Assembly: GCA_013076295.1 (NCBI GenBank)
Contig: RQOL01000906.1
Location: 5,022,001-5,086,000, forward strand
Direction of reading: 5' to 3'
Origin: Sanderia malayensis
Taxonomy: Eukaryota; Cnidaria; Scyphozoa; Semaeostomeae; Pelagiidae
Length of the DNA stretch: 64,000 nt
The position numbers and the translations under genes are program-made. The notes beneath the pieces were generated by a model. The model saw nothing but the letters and a program-made list of their open reading frames with translations, did not search any database and was not told where the DNA came from. Of the stretch, positions 1 to 11,449 are shown in pieces (positions within the stretch are counted from its first letter, which is position 1; every line of letters begins with the position of its first letter).

Positions 1-208
1 CCAAATCTACAAGCTTGTGAGTTTGTTAATGATTCAATGTTCATGACAGTAACACTGTTTGTTGCAACTTGTCTTTGTACAATGACCTTTCTCCGTCATG
101 CCAACCCAACCCCCAGGACTATTTGCTGGCACTGTTAAGCTAATAGAGCTACCATCTTCTTTTCAGATGATCATACGAGAGTTGTCTTGCAATTTACTGG
201 TGAAATGG

Positions 209-266
209 GTTCGGACTATCTCAATGCAAATTACATTGATGTAATTTGCATTAAGATAGTCCGAAC
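209..266. repeat. 26-bp inverted repeat spanning exon end and intron start
   Basis: Arms 209-234 and 241-266 are complementary at 25 of 26 positions with a 6-base loop (attgat). The left arm is coding sequence for the phosphatase (SDYLNANYID region); the right arm begins the intron. The last exon bases are therefore copied in reverse into the intron, where the splice donor should be. Confidence 0.9.
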
Positions 267-868
267 GTTCCTTTCCATTTTGCATTCGACTCCAAAGTCC
301 AATCTATATTCATGTGAGTAGCCATCGCTATTATTGCCATACACCATGTCGACTGATTAAGCCGTATGGCTATTGTGAACATGCGGAGATCCTAAAGATC
401 AGACTGTAAACAATTCATTTTGATTCTCCTCCTCAGGGTACTGTCAGGAGAAAGCGTTTATTGCCACGCAAGGCCCAATGACAAACACTGTGGCGGATTT
501 CTGGAGAGCGTGTTGGGAGAATAAGACGGGTACTATTGTTATGGTGACGAAATTGGAAGAGAGAGGACGGATAGGTAACCGATGAAATCTCCTAAATCTC
601 TAATTAAATTAGACCGGTATTTTGCGGACCGGAGTTCCACATGGAATAACCAATTGATCTCATCAATCTGAATCCATGATTTTTTGGCTAATCGAATTGT
701 GGATTTTATTGACCTCTGGTTTGTTTCTCTGTTGGGTGGAGGGTTTATTTTGAGCCAGTATTTTCTGTCGTTTTTCAGGGTAAATGTATGGAAATATTGG
801 CCAAACAGCGGAATAGCCATTTATGGAAATAGTGTCGCAAAAATCGATCAAGTAGAGTTGGCGAATTA

Positions 869-933
869 GGTGAAGCGTACGTTCGAGACAGGCAGCTTGT
901 CTCAAGCAACCTGTTTCGAACGTACGCTTCACC
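869..933. repeat. 24-bp inverted repeat at a phosphatase splice-donor position
   Basis: Arms 869-892 and 910-933 match at 23 of 24 positions, with a 17-base loop. The left arm starts exactly at the putative donor (AG|GTGAAG) after the KCMEYWP-containing block. Confidence 0.85.
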
Positions 934-1042
934 GTACGGTAATTGACCATTGGCATGTCTACTTATTATAACCTATTGAAGGTACACATTCTATGTCCAC
1001 TCGCTGTTGAAGAAGAGGAGTACAGTGGAATTGGACGCTTCT

Positions 1043-1174
1043 TACAGTAAAGGCTGTAAGAACCAATTGATTAAGAACCTCTGGGTGATATTTCTGCTCA
1101 AAGCATTAGAAGATTGAATAATAGGTTGGGTGCGAAATTCACGGGTTCTTAGCATATGCGTGTTTTTCACTGCT
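1043..1174. mobile_element. Small Tc1/mariner-like MITE, degraded copy
   Basis: Starts with TACAGTAAA and contains TAAGAACCAATTGATTAAG and, near the other end, GGGTTCTTAGCATATGCG. It is the same family as the better-preserved copy at 56638-56782 (TA-flanked CAGT...ACTG ends) and the copies at about 1785-1912 and 26911-27055. Non-coding. Confidence 0.55.
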
Positions 1175-1784
1175 CTTGTTCACTCCTCTTCAATATCATT
1201 CGGGCAATCCTAAAGCCATTGTAGTTAATCTATGTACAATGCAGTGGTTACCTCTTGCAATGAGGTGTCCTCTGCTTAATGAAGATTTCATTGTAGCAAT
1301 GCATTTGGAAGTTGCAATAGGAATAAGAGTGCGTTTTAAAGCAGTGGCAGATATGAGAATACATTGCGCAAAAGTAATATGCTTCGCAGTACATTCTAAA
1401 ACAGTAACGGTAATAGCAAAGAATCTTCACATCGCCGTTGCTGTTGGATTAGGGTTTCTTTGGTGATGGTGATTGTGCTGGGGCTTGCTTGCTTGCTGCA
1501 AGGCTTTACTGTTTTCTTTGAATTTTGTTTAAACTTTTAATTGTTTTGTTGCAGTGCTGGAGTCGGCAGAACTGGCTGCTATCGTCATCTACTCGATGCT
1601 TGAGAGAATCAAGAATGAGCAAACCGTTGACATTTACGGCTATGTGACCATGCTACGCTCGCAGAGAAATTTCATGGTGCAAAACGATGTAAGTAAACAG
1701 GGGTTAGGATTCCCAATCCCGCTCTGAGTATTCCCGTTTTTGGTTAATAGACTCGTCTGCATCACCACCATTGCAAGCCTTTGT

Positions 1785-1912
1785 GCAGTAAAAGCAAGAA
1801 CCTGTGTATTTTGCACCCAGCCTATTGTCTAAACACAATAGGCTATTGTTCAAACACAATATGCTATTGTTTTGAGATGAAATATCAACCCGGGAGTTTT
1901 TAATCAATTGCT
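1785..1912 (-). mobile_element. Tc1/mariner-like MITE, reverse-oriented copy
   Basis: On the minus strand this reads AAGCAATTGATTAAAAACT followed by TGATATTTC and several AACAATAGC blocks, then ACACAGGTTCTTGC. This is the order seen in the copies at 1043 and 56638. It lies in the phosphatase intron between blocks 1555-1688 and 2153-2299. Confidence 0.5.
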
Positions 1913-2483
1913 TCTTACACCATAGCAGATTAGTCCATAGGAAGAGTTAACAGTAAATAACTATAGTAAATAAGCTATTAATAGAGTATCTCAACTCATC
2001 AAGAGCTTGCTAGACTTGGTCCCTGATCATGCATTGATTATCATATAGTTATCATATATTATAATATATAGTCATATAGTAATCATATAGATTATCGCAT
2101 ATGTAATTAAGTTTGCCAGCTACTTATGAAATTTCATTTCTGTGTGTTTCAGGAGCAGTACATATTTGTCCACAACACCATATTGGATGCAATTCAATCT
2201 AGTAGTACAGCCGTACCAGCCAGTGAGTTCTCCACCTACTTGAAAACGATGAGCGAATTCAACAAGCATGGTGACGTTCTCATTGAAAGAGATTTTAGCG
2301 TAAGATGCTTGCACTCAATTCAATTTATTTTGATCGCGATCAGAGATATGATGCCGTACTGTTTATCACTGTTACGAATAGGCTAAAGAATTTGTTCGTT
2401 GCTGCGTGAAGCGTTGGGTTAGGTTTAATCGTTGTACATAGCTGTGTTGCAACTGTTTTGATGCATTTCTGATGCTTTTTCTT

Positions 2484-2835
2484 GCAGCCAGGTGATCGTG
2501 TATGCCACAGTTCCAAATAATGAGGATTACATAATGAGGATGCAATCACCATTATTTGGAACCGTGGCTTATTTTGCATGTCAGCCACTACTGAAGTGAA
2601 AAAATCCAAGAACAGATTGGCATCAATTTACCTTTTAAGGTAAAATTGATGCAGCCAGGTGATCGTGTATGCCACAGTTCCAAATAATGAGGATTACATA
2701 ATGAGGATGCAATCACCATTATTTGGAACCGTGGCTTATTTTGCATGTCAGCCACTACTGAAGTGAAAAAATCCAAGAACAGATTGGCATCAATTTACCT
2801 TTTAAGGTAAAATTGATGCCAATCTGTTCTTGGAT
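2484..2835. repeat. Two tandem 167-bp units with internal hairpins
   Basis: Unit 1 is 2484-2650 and unit 2 is 2651-2817; they appear nearly identical. Each unit contains one inverted repeat (CCACAGTTCCAAATAATG against CATTATTTGGAACCGTGG). At the end of unit 2 a second hairpin of about 31 bp forms between 2771-2801 and 2804-2835. No protein family was recognised in any frame. Confidence 0.85.
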
Positions 2836-4195
2836 TAACTTTTATTCGTGGCCAGAATTGAGAAGGCCCAAGAAGGCCATTTTTTTCGACAAGAACACAG
2901 GAGTTGCTTTCTTGTCGTGGGGATAAGTTGAGAAAAATGAATGCCTAGAAGTGGTAGAGCACCCCCTCTCCATATTTTTTGCAGGCACTCATTTCCAAAC
3001 ATATCTTTTAATCGATTGCTAGATGCTTTAGTCCTGATCATTGGTTTTACATCACAGCAGCACTCATTTTAACAATGTTAACAGCTAGTTTAAGGAGTTA
3101 TTTAATATTTTGTTTCCAGGTAAAGTTGACAACATGGGATGTTTGTTCAAAGATAAATGGTATGCATTCAGTTGATGATTTTGACCCACGAACTTAGGAG
3201 TGGTACCCTGGGGACAGGAGAGGCTGTTATAGGTACAAAACATTTTAAGCAATTTTGAGGGCTAAAATATCCAAAATTTTAAGCAACTTCATGGCTGGAC
3301 CAAAGTCTAGTTGCTTATTAAAAAAAAGTGTTTATGACCAGGGTCGCAAATGGATCAATATCTTTGGGGGCTTCAAATAATGAGAGTGTTACACCGTCCT
3401 TAGTACTTTATCCTATACCCCGTCTGTCAACCTGTTAACGCATGCGATGATTTGTAAGGACGAATGTTATACTTCACCTGCGAGCTATCATGTTTGAATT
3501 TCGATCTGATTGGTTCAATGCCTACTGATACCAAGTTTCATTAAGACAGGAAAATGTAATCGAGTTCGCTATATATTTACTCGTTATATGTTACGAAAAT
3601 TGCACTGAATTTCAACATTTGATTAAATTTGATCATAAGTTTATTGTTTTATTATCTTTAGCATCTTTATTTTATTATTTTATTTTATTTTATTATTTCT
3701 TATTTTCATAGCTACAACTTGAACATCGTCAACCATTCAATGACGAAGATTTGGATAAAAGATGAAGAAAAATGTGGCTACTTGAAGAAGATGGAATCTG
3801 CAACCCAAGATTTAAGCAGCTTTTTGACATACGAAGACGTAAGACTTCTGGCGTGTTAATAGTTCTATCCAATTATATCTACTTCTATTATCGTAGCTTT
3901 CTTATCTCGAGTTTCAATGCTTCACTCACAATCCTATACCTAGTTCTGCATTATTATTGAACTTTATTTTACTGCCCTTTTGTATTTGATCTTTGTTTTG
4001 TTATGCCTAGTCTTGGATGCTGTTGCTGTGGTATTTTGAAGTGGAAGAAGACAAATAGAAGACAAGAAAAACAGAAGACGTTCTTTTTACACCTTTTCAT
4101 ACATCCTTTTCATACATCCTTTCATAATTAGATGTCTTATTTTTGTATGATTAACATTGTCAGAGATTCCCAGGGAAGGATAGCGACTCTTATAG
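2836..4195. other. Spacer with no supported gene
   Basis: AT-rich, with a short TTTTA-type low-complexity tract around 3660-3700. Short exon-like pieces (for example 3120-3200 and 3720-3850) have splice-like flanks, but no family was recognised. They could be remnants of the phosphatase gene. Confidence 0.5.
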
Positions 4196-4204
4196 AATAG
4201 TAAT

Positions 4205-4622
4205 CCGCAGGTATCAATTCCCATGGGATTAGAATCCGGGGGTATTAATTCCCATGGGATTAGAATCCGGGGGTAACAATTCCCTTCGGAATAGAATCCG
4301 GGGGTATTAATTCCCATGGGAATAGAATCCGGGGGTATTAATTCCCATGGGATTAGAATCCGGGGGGTAACAATTCCCTTGGGAATAAAATCCGGGGGTA
4401 TTAATTCCCATGGGAATAGAATCCGGGGGTATTAATTCCCATGGGAATAGAATCCGGGGGTATTAATTCCCATGGGATTAGAATCCGGGGGTAACAATTC
4501 CCTTGGGAATAAAATTCGGGGGTAACAATTCCCATGGGATTGGAATCCGGGGTAACCATTCCCTTGGGAATAAAATCCGGGGGTAGCAATTCCCTTGGGA
4601 ATATTAATCGAGGGGTCACAAT
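4205..4622. repeat. 31-bp minisatellite, about 13 copies
   Basis: Tandem units of about 31 bp of the form GGGGGTATTAATTCCCATGG followed by GATTAGAATCC, with variants ATT/AAC and CATGG/CTTGG. Each unit carries a short palindrome (TTCCCATGGGAA). The 75-76 aa open frames here are translations of the repeat, not genes. Confidence 0.95.
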
Positions 4623-6278
4623 TTCCATTGGATTATAGTATCAGAGAAAATATAGTATATTTAATTATATTTAAAATTTATAATAGAATAATACTTGCTT
4701 GCCAACAGCACGAGCACCCAAGGTTCACCTAAAAAGATAATAATAATGAAGCTTGAATGATCAATAAAATCCTAGAGTAAAAAAAACTAAATAAACAACA
4801 CAGTAAATAACTTAAACAAAGTAAGTGTTATATCGTTACTGCTTGAGTATTCACAACATCTTCGTCATTGATTGATTGACAAATACGCTTACCATCTTTG
4901 CAAGGTGTTAGTTTATGCTCTACGAATCTTTCATCCAGATTATTCACAATCTTTTCTCTTTGACCTCATGATTGAGTACTTGGTTCTCGACGGTCTATTA
5001 TTCCCGCATCTAAAATAAGAGGTAAAATCAAATTTGACCCGATTCACATAAAGATTCCAGGAGTTCTGGCTCAATTTGTGTCCCAATAAATTCATAGCAT
5101 AAATATCACAAAATGGAAGCTGGTTACCTTTTCAAATTATAAATGCTGACATGGCTCATTGTTGGCTCCATCGTATACATCGACGCAAAAATTGCTTCTG
5201 AAATATTATTAAGTAATTAATGTTATAGATGAATAATGAAATAATGCTAAGCCTCGGCCGTGATGGGATTCGAACACAAGACCTTTAGGGTGGCCTATTT
5301 ACTTGGATAAAGATTTAAAATTGATAAGGTGATAGGTAGTAAAAGGTAGACCAGATAAACGATGACTCTTGAATATTACATTGGTTTGGATCTGTTTATT
5401 ATCATCAATATGGTATTCGGCAAACTATGAAGACTGACATTTCTGTAACCGAGAACAGGACCATCCAATATGGGCAAAACAAACTAATTAGGGTCCTCTG
5501 ATAATTTTGAGAGAAAATTCAGCCCTCTAAGGCAATTGGTTCAAAAGTTAAGTTCGCACACTTGCTGCAGCAAGTCAATTTCTATATGTATAGGTTTGTA
5601 TATATCGTGTATATAGGTTTGTGTATATTGTGTATATAGGTTTGTGTATATGTATTATTCAATTTGTATATGTATAGGCTCAACATCGAATTTAGAAACT
5701 TTTAAGTTTGTAGAAATTTGGATCACAAGTAGCAGAAACCTATTAATTACAGCCTTCTAATCATTTTGAGATCAATTTCATCCCTTAAGACAGTTGGTTT
5801 AAAAGTTGAGCTCGCTGACTGGCTGCAACAAGTGAATTGGTATATATATACTCATAATGGAGTTCGCAAAATTTAAATTTGAAAGAAATTTGCCTCTCTA
5901 TTTGCCGAAACCTACTAACTCGAGGCATTTAATGATTTCAAAACCAGTTTCAGCCCTCTGGGACAGTTGGTTCATGTCATGTCATTTCATTTTAAATGTA
6001 AATCATAACATGGTTGGTTACTTACCACCAGATAATAAGGTTGTCTTGTCATCTGTATTGCTTTAGTTCTTTGTTCATGTACGGTATTTGTTTTCTTAGC
6101 CTGTAAAATAAACCATAATTCCATGAAAACTTTACTCGCTACCTTCACCTTTCTATTTATTATCTTATTTCTATCTACGAGAAAATGCTGGCAAATTTTG
6201 CATTTTTTATTGCCTTAATATTAATCAATTTTTTGTTCAGAAAAGTATTAAGTATGATACTGTGTTTTGTTAATAATA
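4623..6278. other. Spacer with degenerate repeats
   Basis: No supported gene. Around 5250-5300 the minus strand reads GTTCGAATCCC within a tRNA-like 3' half, probably a SINE fragment without a matching A box. Three related blocks near 5497-5575, 5755-5832 and 5928-5975 share the pattern TTCAGCCCTCT...CAGTTGGTT and look like a degenerate local repeat separated by TATA-rich stretches. Confidence 0.5.
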
Positions 6279-8260
6279 TTAGTGCGGAATGTTAAGTCGA
6301 GCACAAGCTCGAAGAAGACCAGTTGTTGTTATTGTTGAAGCAACATAATTGTCCCAAAGTTTGAAAAACTGAGCCTGACGATTACGATATGTCTTCCTTT
6401 TGTATCGAGCAAGCTTCCCATAAGTCGTGTCTGTAATGACACGAATCTCGCTTCTGTGTTTAGCAGAGGAATCAGCATATAAAGCTGGATCTGTGATCTT
6501 CCGCATTTGTTATTTATTCTCCTGTGCCACCCCTCAACGTCATTATTTGTACGGATTGGCTATTGAAAAACTGACCATGTTTCTGGTGATCATATGTTGC
6601 ATTCAACCCAATTTTCTAGCATGTATTGAATTAACGGCTGCAGTTCTTCTCTGGATTTTCCAGCTGAATGATGGAACGTTTCTTCGATATGCTCTGCTGG
6701 GAGAAAAGGCAAAGCCATCAAAGAGCGGATATGCTTCTGGACGGCGTTGTCTTCTTTGTATGGAACTTGAAGTCCAAGGCTTTGGACTTTGCTCCAGATG
6801 GCTTGCGTCCAATGAAAGCAGCAACCTTGAATTTCAACTTTCAAAACCAGGGCCTTTTTTAAGGATTTTCAAGTGGGGGGGCCAAAACTTGAAGGGGACC
6901 TATATTTCAGAAAAACGGCCGGGTCAGGGGGAGCACATTAAAAAAAGTTTGGGGGTATGACATACTTGGGACCGACTTTTGCATGAACATTTCTTTGAAA
7001 ACCTTCAAATAATTTTGACTACCTGAGGCGGCATCATGGTTGCCGCCGAAGGGGAAATTTTACAAATTTAGTGCCTCAGATATCGCTGAAAAATGTATTT
7101 TTTTTATAATCAAATTTTCTCCAAAGATTATCTTTCCCAGTCGGTCCACATTTTTTCCAAGAGCGACAACACAAATCTACTATTAGTGGCCAATACCACT
7201 TTAAATTAGGCAGCCAGTTGAACTTAAATGCTACCTATTGTTTGAGATTCGTGAAGCTGGACTCGTTTAAAAACAATTTTTAGGGCAGGATTGATTTTAA
7301 TATTAATTTAGGACCAACTTTTTGGACCGACTCGGAAATCATTCGGAGTATCTTCCCCCCCCCCCTACACCCCCTATTGTGCGCCCCTAGTATTTCTACA
7401 TTCGGTTATAACGGACAGAGCGGATCACAGTTTTTCAACATTGAAGAAAGGACAGCAAAAAACTCGTTTGTGTATTATTGATATAATCAACAAGTCAAAC
7501 TACACTTGTAAATAATATCAATAGGACTGGAAGCAAGCTAGATACTTTGTGGAAGATACCATTGAAAACACAGTGGAGTTAGCTTTCACACACAACGAGT
7601 CATTTGAATCATCATGATTGCAAATTGAAATTAAGTTGAAAAGATTTAACTGGGGGGGCCACTTTTGTTGACTGGGGGGGCCACCACGAGGGCTGGGGGG
7701 GCCAAGGCCCCCCCAGTCTGTATGTTAAAAAAGGCCCTGTTCAAAACCTTTCGACATGCCTTCCATGCAGCTGCCTCTGAGTCAAGAACGACCTTTTCAA
7801 TCCTCGCTTCAAAAGGGAGCAATTCCAGAACTGCTTCAAACACCTTTACATATTCCTTTGCTTTCCTTCGAGTCATCGTCACAAAGACAAGTGTTGTCTG
7901 TTCACATTTGCATCATCACCATCACCATTGAGAAAAGCATGTATGGTAAAAAGTTGTTTGAATAGCTCTTCACAATTTTGAATGTACCATCTAGATACCT
8001 TTAGAGGAAGTCCAGCTGCTCATCTGTTGCAAATATCAAATGCCTGGCTTCTTGGCATTTGATGTCCTGCTGCAAAAATCCCGCTGGAATGTGATCATTT
8101 GCCGCTTGAAAATTTATATCATTTGGCTCTTTCAGTCTTAGCCTTTCGCGATGACGATTTGCTTGCCGGATGAGGTCAGCATATTTGGCTTACTGACTGC
8201 TGGCTAACTCATTATATTCTGTCCTTGTGTGATACAAACACCTTCCACAATGTTGGCTGC
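6279..8260 (-). pseudogene. MULE-type transposase, decayed and split by another transposon
   Basis: Minus-strand fragments follow the order of metazoan MULE transposases. N-terminal side (8260-7890): RLRLKEPNDINF, ARHLIFATDEQL, QLFTIHAF. Middle (7882-7748): LVFVTMTRRKAKEYVKVFE and EKVVLDSEAAAWKACRKV. After the insertion (6839-6590): EIQGCCFHWTQAIW, LMALPFLPAEHIEETF. End: NDVEGWHRRIN and MLIPLLNTEARFVSLQ (about 6540-6400). These pieces lie in different frames, so the gene carries several frameshifts in addition to the hAT-like insertion at 6848-7739. MULE transposases cut and paste DNA using a DDE catalytic core; this copy cannot be functional. Confidence 0.85.
6848..7739. mobile_element. hAT-like non-autonomous element with exact 8-bp target duplication
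   Basis: Terminal inverted repeats CAGGGCCTTTTTTAA (6848-6862) and its perfect complement (7725-7739). The 8-bp target TTCAAAAC is duplicated at 6840-6847 and 7740-7747. Ends beginning CAGGG with 8-bp duplications are typical of the hAT superfamily. The 892-bp interior contains G-runs near both ends and no transposase frame. It interrupts the MULE transposase. Confidence 0.9.
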
Positions 8261-8864
8261 TGGCTGACTGCTGCCCGCCAAACTTGTAAAAGCAGTGCAC
8301 TATGGCATATTATTATTATTTATTTATTATTATTATGTACTGGGAACAATACAACAATTTTTGATTGTTTAGGTCCTTGCGCAGAAATTTAACTTCTGAG
8401 TGTAACTAATGTTGCTGATAAAACTATAACAATTAACAATAACTATAACAACTAAAACAATTAGAAAATTTATCAGAGCAAATCAGAGCCAGTTACAACT
8501 TAGCAAGCTACTCTAAAATGAGGATCTTTCGTGCAGAAAGGATTTACTGGGTATAAAAGTTGAAAAATCGTGTGTATTACATTAGCTTGAAGGATAAGCC
8601 CCCAAAGATGGGAGAAACTTCATCAGCTCCATTGAAATAGCGTTTCAAAGAAGCAATTTACATCTTCATTCTTCATGAATTATTTAGTCGCAGAATACTT
8701 GAATGAAATCCACTTTATCGGAAATACTGAAATTCACAACCCGGGGAAAATTACCTTAAAATATGGACCTTTCGTCAAGAGAGCATTTCGCCGTGTCAGG
8801 CCAAGTAATGACAACGTTAATAGAAAACTATTTGGAATGAACGGATAAAATTCTGAAAAAATGC
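8261..8864. other. Spacer, nothing recognised
   Basis: AT-rich with short TATTATTATT runs near 8310. No gene or clear repeat seen. Confidence 0.4.
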
Positions 8865-9263
8865 TTAAAGGGCTCATGTAGCCAAAAGTGACATTTATTT
8901 TTTCAAAAATTTGTTATAAATACCATATTTAATCAAAAGCAACGGAAATTAGCTCAAAATGTGGGAAAGACATCGGGATTTTCGCCACTGGTTAGAGAAT
9001 CAAAATCGCCCTGCGCTATCTCAAGTTATTAAAATATTGTGACGCGAGGTCGAAATTTTCCATACAAACCCCATGGGAACTCGATTCTCGTGTCACCACT
9101 GTGACGTCATCAGTTTCTACAGACTTGGGTGGGTTTGAGCCTAAATAAAACATACCTATGCTCGTCAGAAAACACTCAAAATAGGTTTATAGTGATACTC
9201 AGATCTTTTTCTCTCCATTTGCAAAAAAACGATAGGTCATTTTTGGCTGCATAAGCCCATTAA
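8865..9263. mobile_element. TTAA-flanked MITE (piggyBac-like)
   Basis: TTAA at 8865-8868 and 9260-9263 bracket inverted ends AGGGCTCATGTAGCCAAAA and, read from the other end, TGGGCTTATGCAGCCAAAA. TTAA duplications are characteristic of piggyBac-type elements. A related end (TTAAAGGGCTTATGCAGCC) occurs at 11952, so the coiled-coil gene is flanked by members of the same family. Confidence 0.7.
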
Positions 9264-9856
9264 CTCCTTTGAAACTAACTTTATGCTTATCTCAATTTTT
9301 TTCAAATCGAAGTCACATTTATGAATTGGGCATGAAGATAGAATTAATGGTATTGCGACACAATAAAACCTAGACCTAAAAAAGATCAACAGAACGGAGA
9401 AAGAGAAAAGAGAAAGGGAAGATGTATATGACCCGAAGAAGAAAGTACTTAGGAGAGAAAGAAGAAGAAACAGATATGATATACTTTCTTCTTTCTTCTT
9501 TTTATGCTTGGGTAAGAATATAGAGTCCATAAAATACAAGTATTGGAGTGATATCATAATTAAACAGCATGTTCACTCTTTTTAACATCTATTTGATAAA
9601 GCCATAAAAAGAAATAATGACGAAAATTAATCAAAATTAGAAGATTATTATAGAAACCTCGAGGGTTTGAAAAACATTCATCGAAAAGAATATCCTCCTT
9701 CGCAGCAGAGACGCAACAGCAAGCGATGATACGTCACATTAGATTATTAATTGCGTGACGTAACAATCGTAATTTGAAATATCGATATAGAGAGTGCAAC
9801 ATTTTATTAATTCACATTTATCGCAGTTATCTTCAAGCCGTTCATTGTTATTATTT
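9264..9856. other. 5' flank of the coiled-coil gene
   Basis: Purine-rich (AGAAGAAAG-type) tract around 9390-9500, then AT-rich sequence. A 106-aa minus-strand open frame here is the translation of the purine tract. No promoter element could be assigned. Confidence 0.35.
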
Positions 9857-11449
9857 ATGTCCACTTTGAATAGCGAAATGAATACATCTACATCAGCTGA
9901 GAGTTCATTGAACTTAACTGATATTGACAGTGGTATGACACTGTCTGCAAATGACTTGTTGCTTTGCAAAAGCGAGCAACAGCAAGTCGAGATAAATTGT
10001 GGGGAAAGAAGCATCAAAGATTTAAAAGAAATCATTTTGAATCACGAAGCAGTTATAAACAAATGTAAGCTTCTGGCTCAGTGATTGAATATAAGTAATT
10101 TTTATATTTCTTGCAAAGGCTCTAAATAATAATTTTACTTTTCAGATAAGAAGCACACATGCGAGTCGCAGAATGAAGACTTGCAAACCGAGAAAGAAGA
10201 CTTGCTTTTCCGTATGGAAGAGCAAGGAAAACGCCTGCTTATATTCAAAGACGAAATGGCAAAGGAAATACATGAAAGAGAACAGATCAATGCAAGAAGA
10301 TTCAAAGATCTTCAATTGATGCAAGAAAAGTTTCAGCAACTTTGCCTCAGTGTAAATATAAAGAATTATTTCGAAAATTCAAAAGCAGCAAATGTGGCAA
10401 CCAGTGTGGAGGAGATTGTATTTGATATCACAGCTGCAATTGCTTATGTGAGCAAGCAAGTAAGGAGCCTAGTAAAAGAGAATACTGATGTTCGTGAAGA
10501 GAATGCAGAGCTGCATGAATTGAATGAATTCATGCAGTATGAAAATCAGTTCACGATTGAAGAATTAAAAAGTTTGACAGAGAACAATAAAGAGCTGAAG
10601 AATGAAAAAAAGAACCTTGAAGATGATAAAAAAGTGCTTGAAAAGGAAATTGAAATAATCAAGGAGAATAATCATTCCCTTGAAGAAAAGAACTCGATGC
10701 TTGAAAAAGAGAGGGTTGTTTTTCAAGAAGGAAAGCCTTCTCTTAAAGAAAATGCCGATACAGATTCAGCTTCATTAATGATTCCAATTGCAAAGTTTTA
10801 CAAAGCAAGCAAAATGGCTGCTGCCAAACTGCAAAAGTCGTTAGCACATGGCAAGAGGATGGGGAAACTTGCCATGAGTGAGCGACAAAAAAGAATCAGT
10901 CTGGCAAGAAAGTATAAAAAAGCAAGGAAACAGAATGAAAGAAATGGAAGAAGCTTGGCAATGGAAAGAAAAATGAAAAATGCCTATGCAGCAGATAATC
11001 TTGATCTCAAGTGCCAAATTGATAGCTTGTCTTCTGAGATTAAAGACATAGAGCGCGAGAGACCCAAAGCAATCCAATGTATCAAAGAGGCAACAATTGA
11101 ACTTTTGAAAGCGACAAAAGTCATGGAAATGAATAAAAATTTGAAGTCAAAAGTGAACAAGTTGAAGAATGAGCTATCAGAAAAAGAGAAAGATTTGATT
11201 TCAAAGAATGAGTGTTTGAATGTTGCAAGGTTTGATTTGACAACAAGAATAAACTCATACGAAGATTTGAAAGTCAGAGTTGAGGAAATGGCTGCAAACG
11301 AGAAAAAGATGAAAATTGAGCTGGAAGAGGCAAACGAAGTAAAGAATCAACTCGAGCTGGAAACTCTTGCATTAGCAGAACGTATCGAGATGTTGCAAGC
11401 AAGAAAAAGATCCTGGTATAAAAGGCTCTTATGTGGAAGCTGTCATTAA
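9857..11449 (+). CDS. Long coiled-coil protein of unknown function
   Basis: Two exons, 9857-10064 and 10146-11449, joined in phase 1 by a short GT-AG intron, encode about 502 aa. The start is the ATG of MSTLNSEMNTS; an upstream in-frame ATG at 9794 is possible. After a Ser/Thr-rich N-terminus (residues 1-40) the protein is almost continuous charged heptad coiled coil rich in Lys, Glu and Asn. A more basic stretch lies near residues 225-290 (KYKKARKQNERNGRS), and the end is WYKRLLCGSCH. The segment around residues 50-95 (DLKEIILNHEAVINKYKK) has the spacing of the N-terminal helices of NEMO/optineurin proteins, but this is only a visual resemblance. No zinc finger or membrane segment is seen. 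The stop codon TAA is followed immediately by AATAAA. Confidence 0.8.

Larger units (their letters stand above)
167..2299 (+). pseudogene. Receptor-type protein tyrosine phosphatase catalytic domain, probably decayed
   Basis: Five exon-like blocks encode ordered pieces of a classical receptor-type PTP domain. Block 167-240 reads DHTRVVLQ and SDYLNANYID. Block 437-about 573 has [17 protein letters not shown] and [13 protein letters not shown]. Block 779-868 gives a K-C-M-E-Y-W-P-like stretch. Block 1555-1688 has the phosphate-binding loop CSAGVGRTG followed by [18 protein letters not shown] and [10 protein letters not shown]. Block 2153-2299 has EQYIFVHNTILDAIQ and VPASEF. Frame is lost at least four times: at the first intron junction (one base short at 240/241), at 779, within the KCMEYWP segment (one extra A), and just after GRTG (about 2 nt missing near 1579). 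The WPD-loop exon expected between 868 and 1555 was not found. The family dephosphorylates phosphotyrosine at the plasma membrane. I infer a duplicated pseudogene or a badly assembled copy; the 5' part lies outside the window. Confidence 0.7.

Noticed and set aside
4205..4622. CRISPR-like regular repeats
   Set aside because: Units are directly tandem without unique spacers, and the genome is animal.
4087..4628. Pro/Gly/Ile-rich minus-strand frames
   Set aside because: Translation of the 31-bp minisatellite.
6427..6960. 177-aa plus-strand open frame
   Set aside because: It is the reverse strand of the MULE transposase fragment and runs into the hAT-like insertion; composition is not protein-like.
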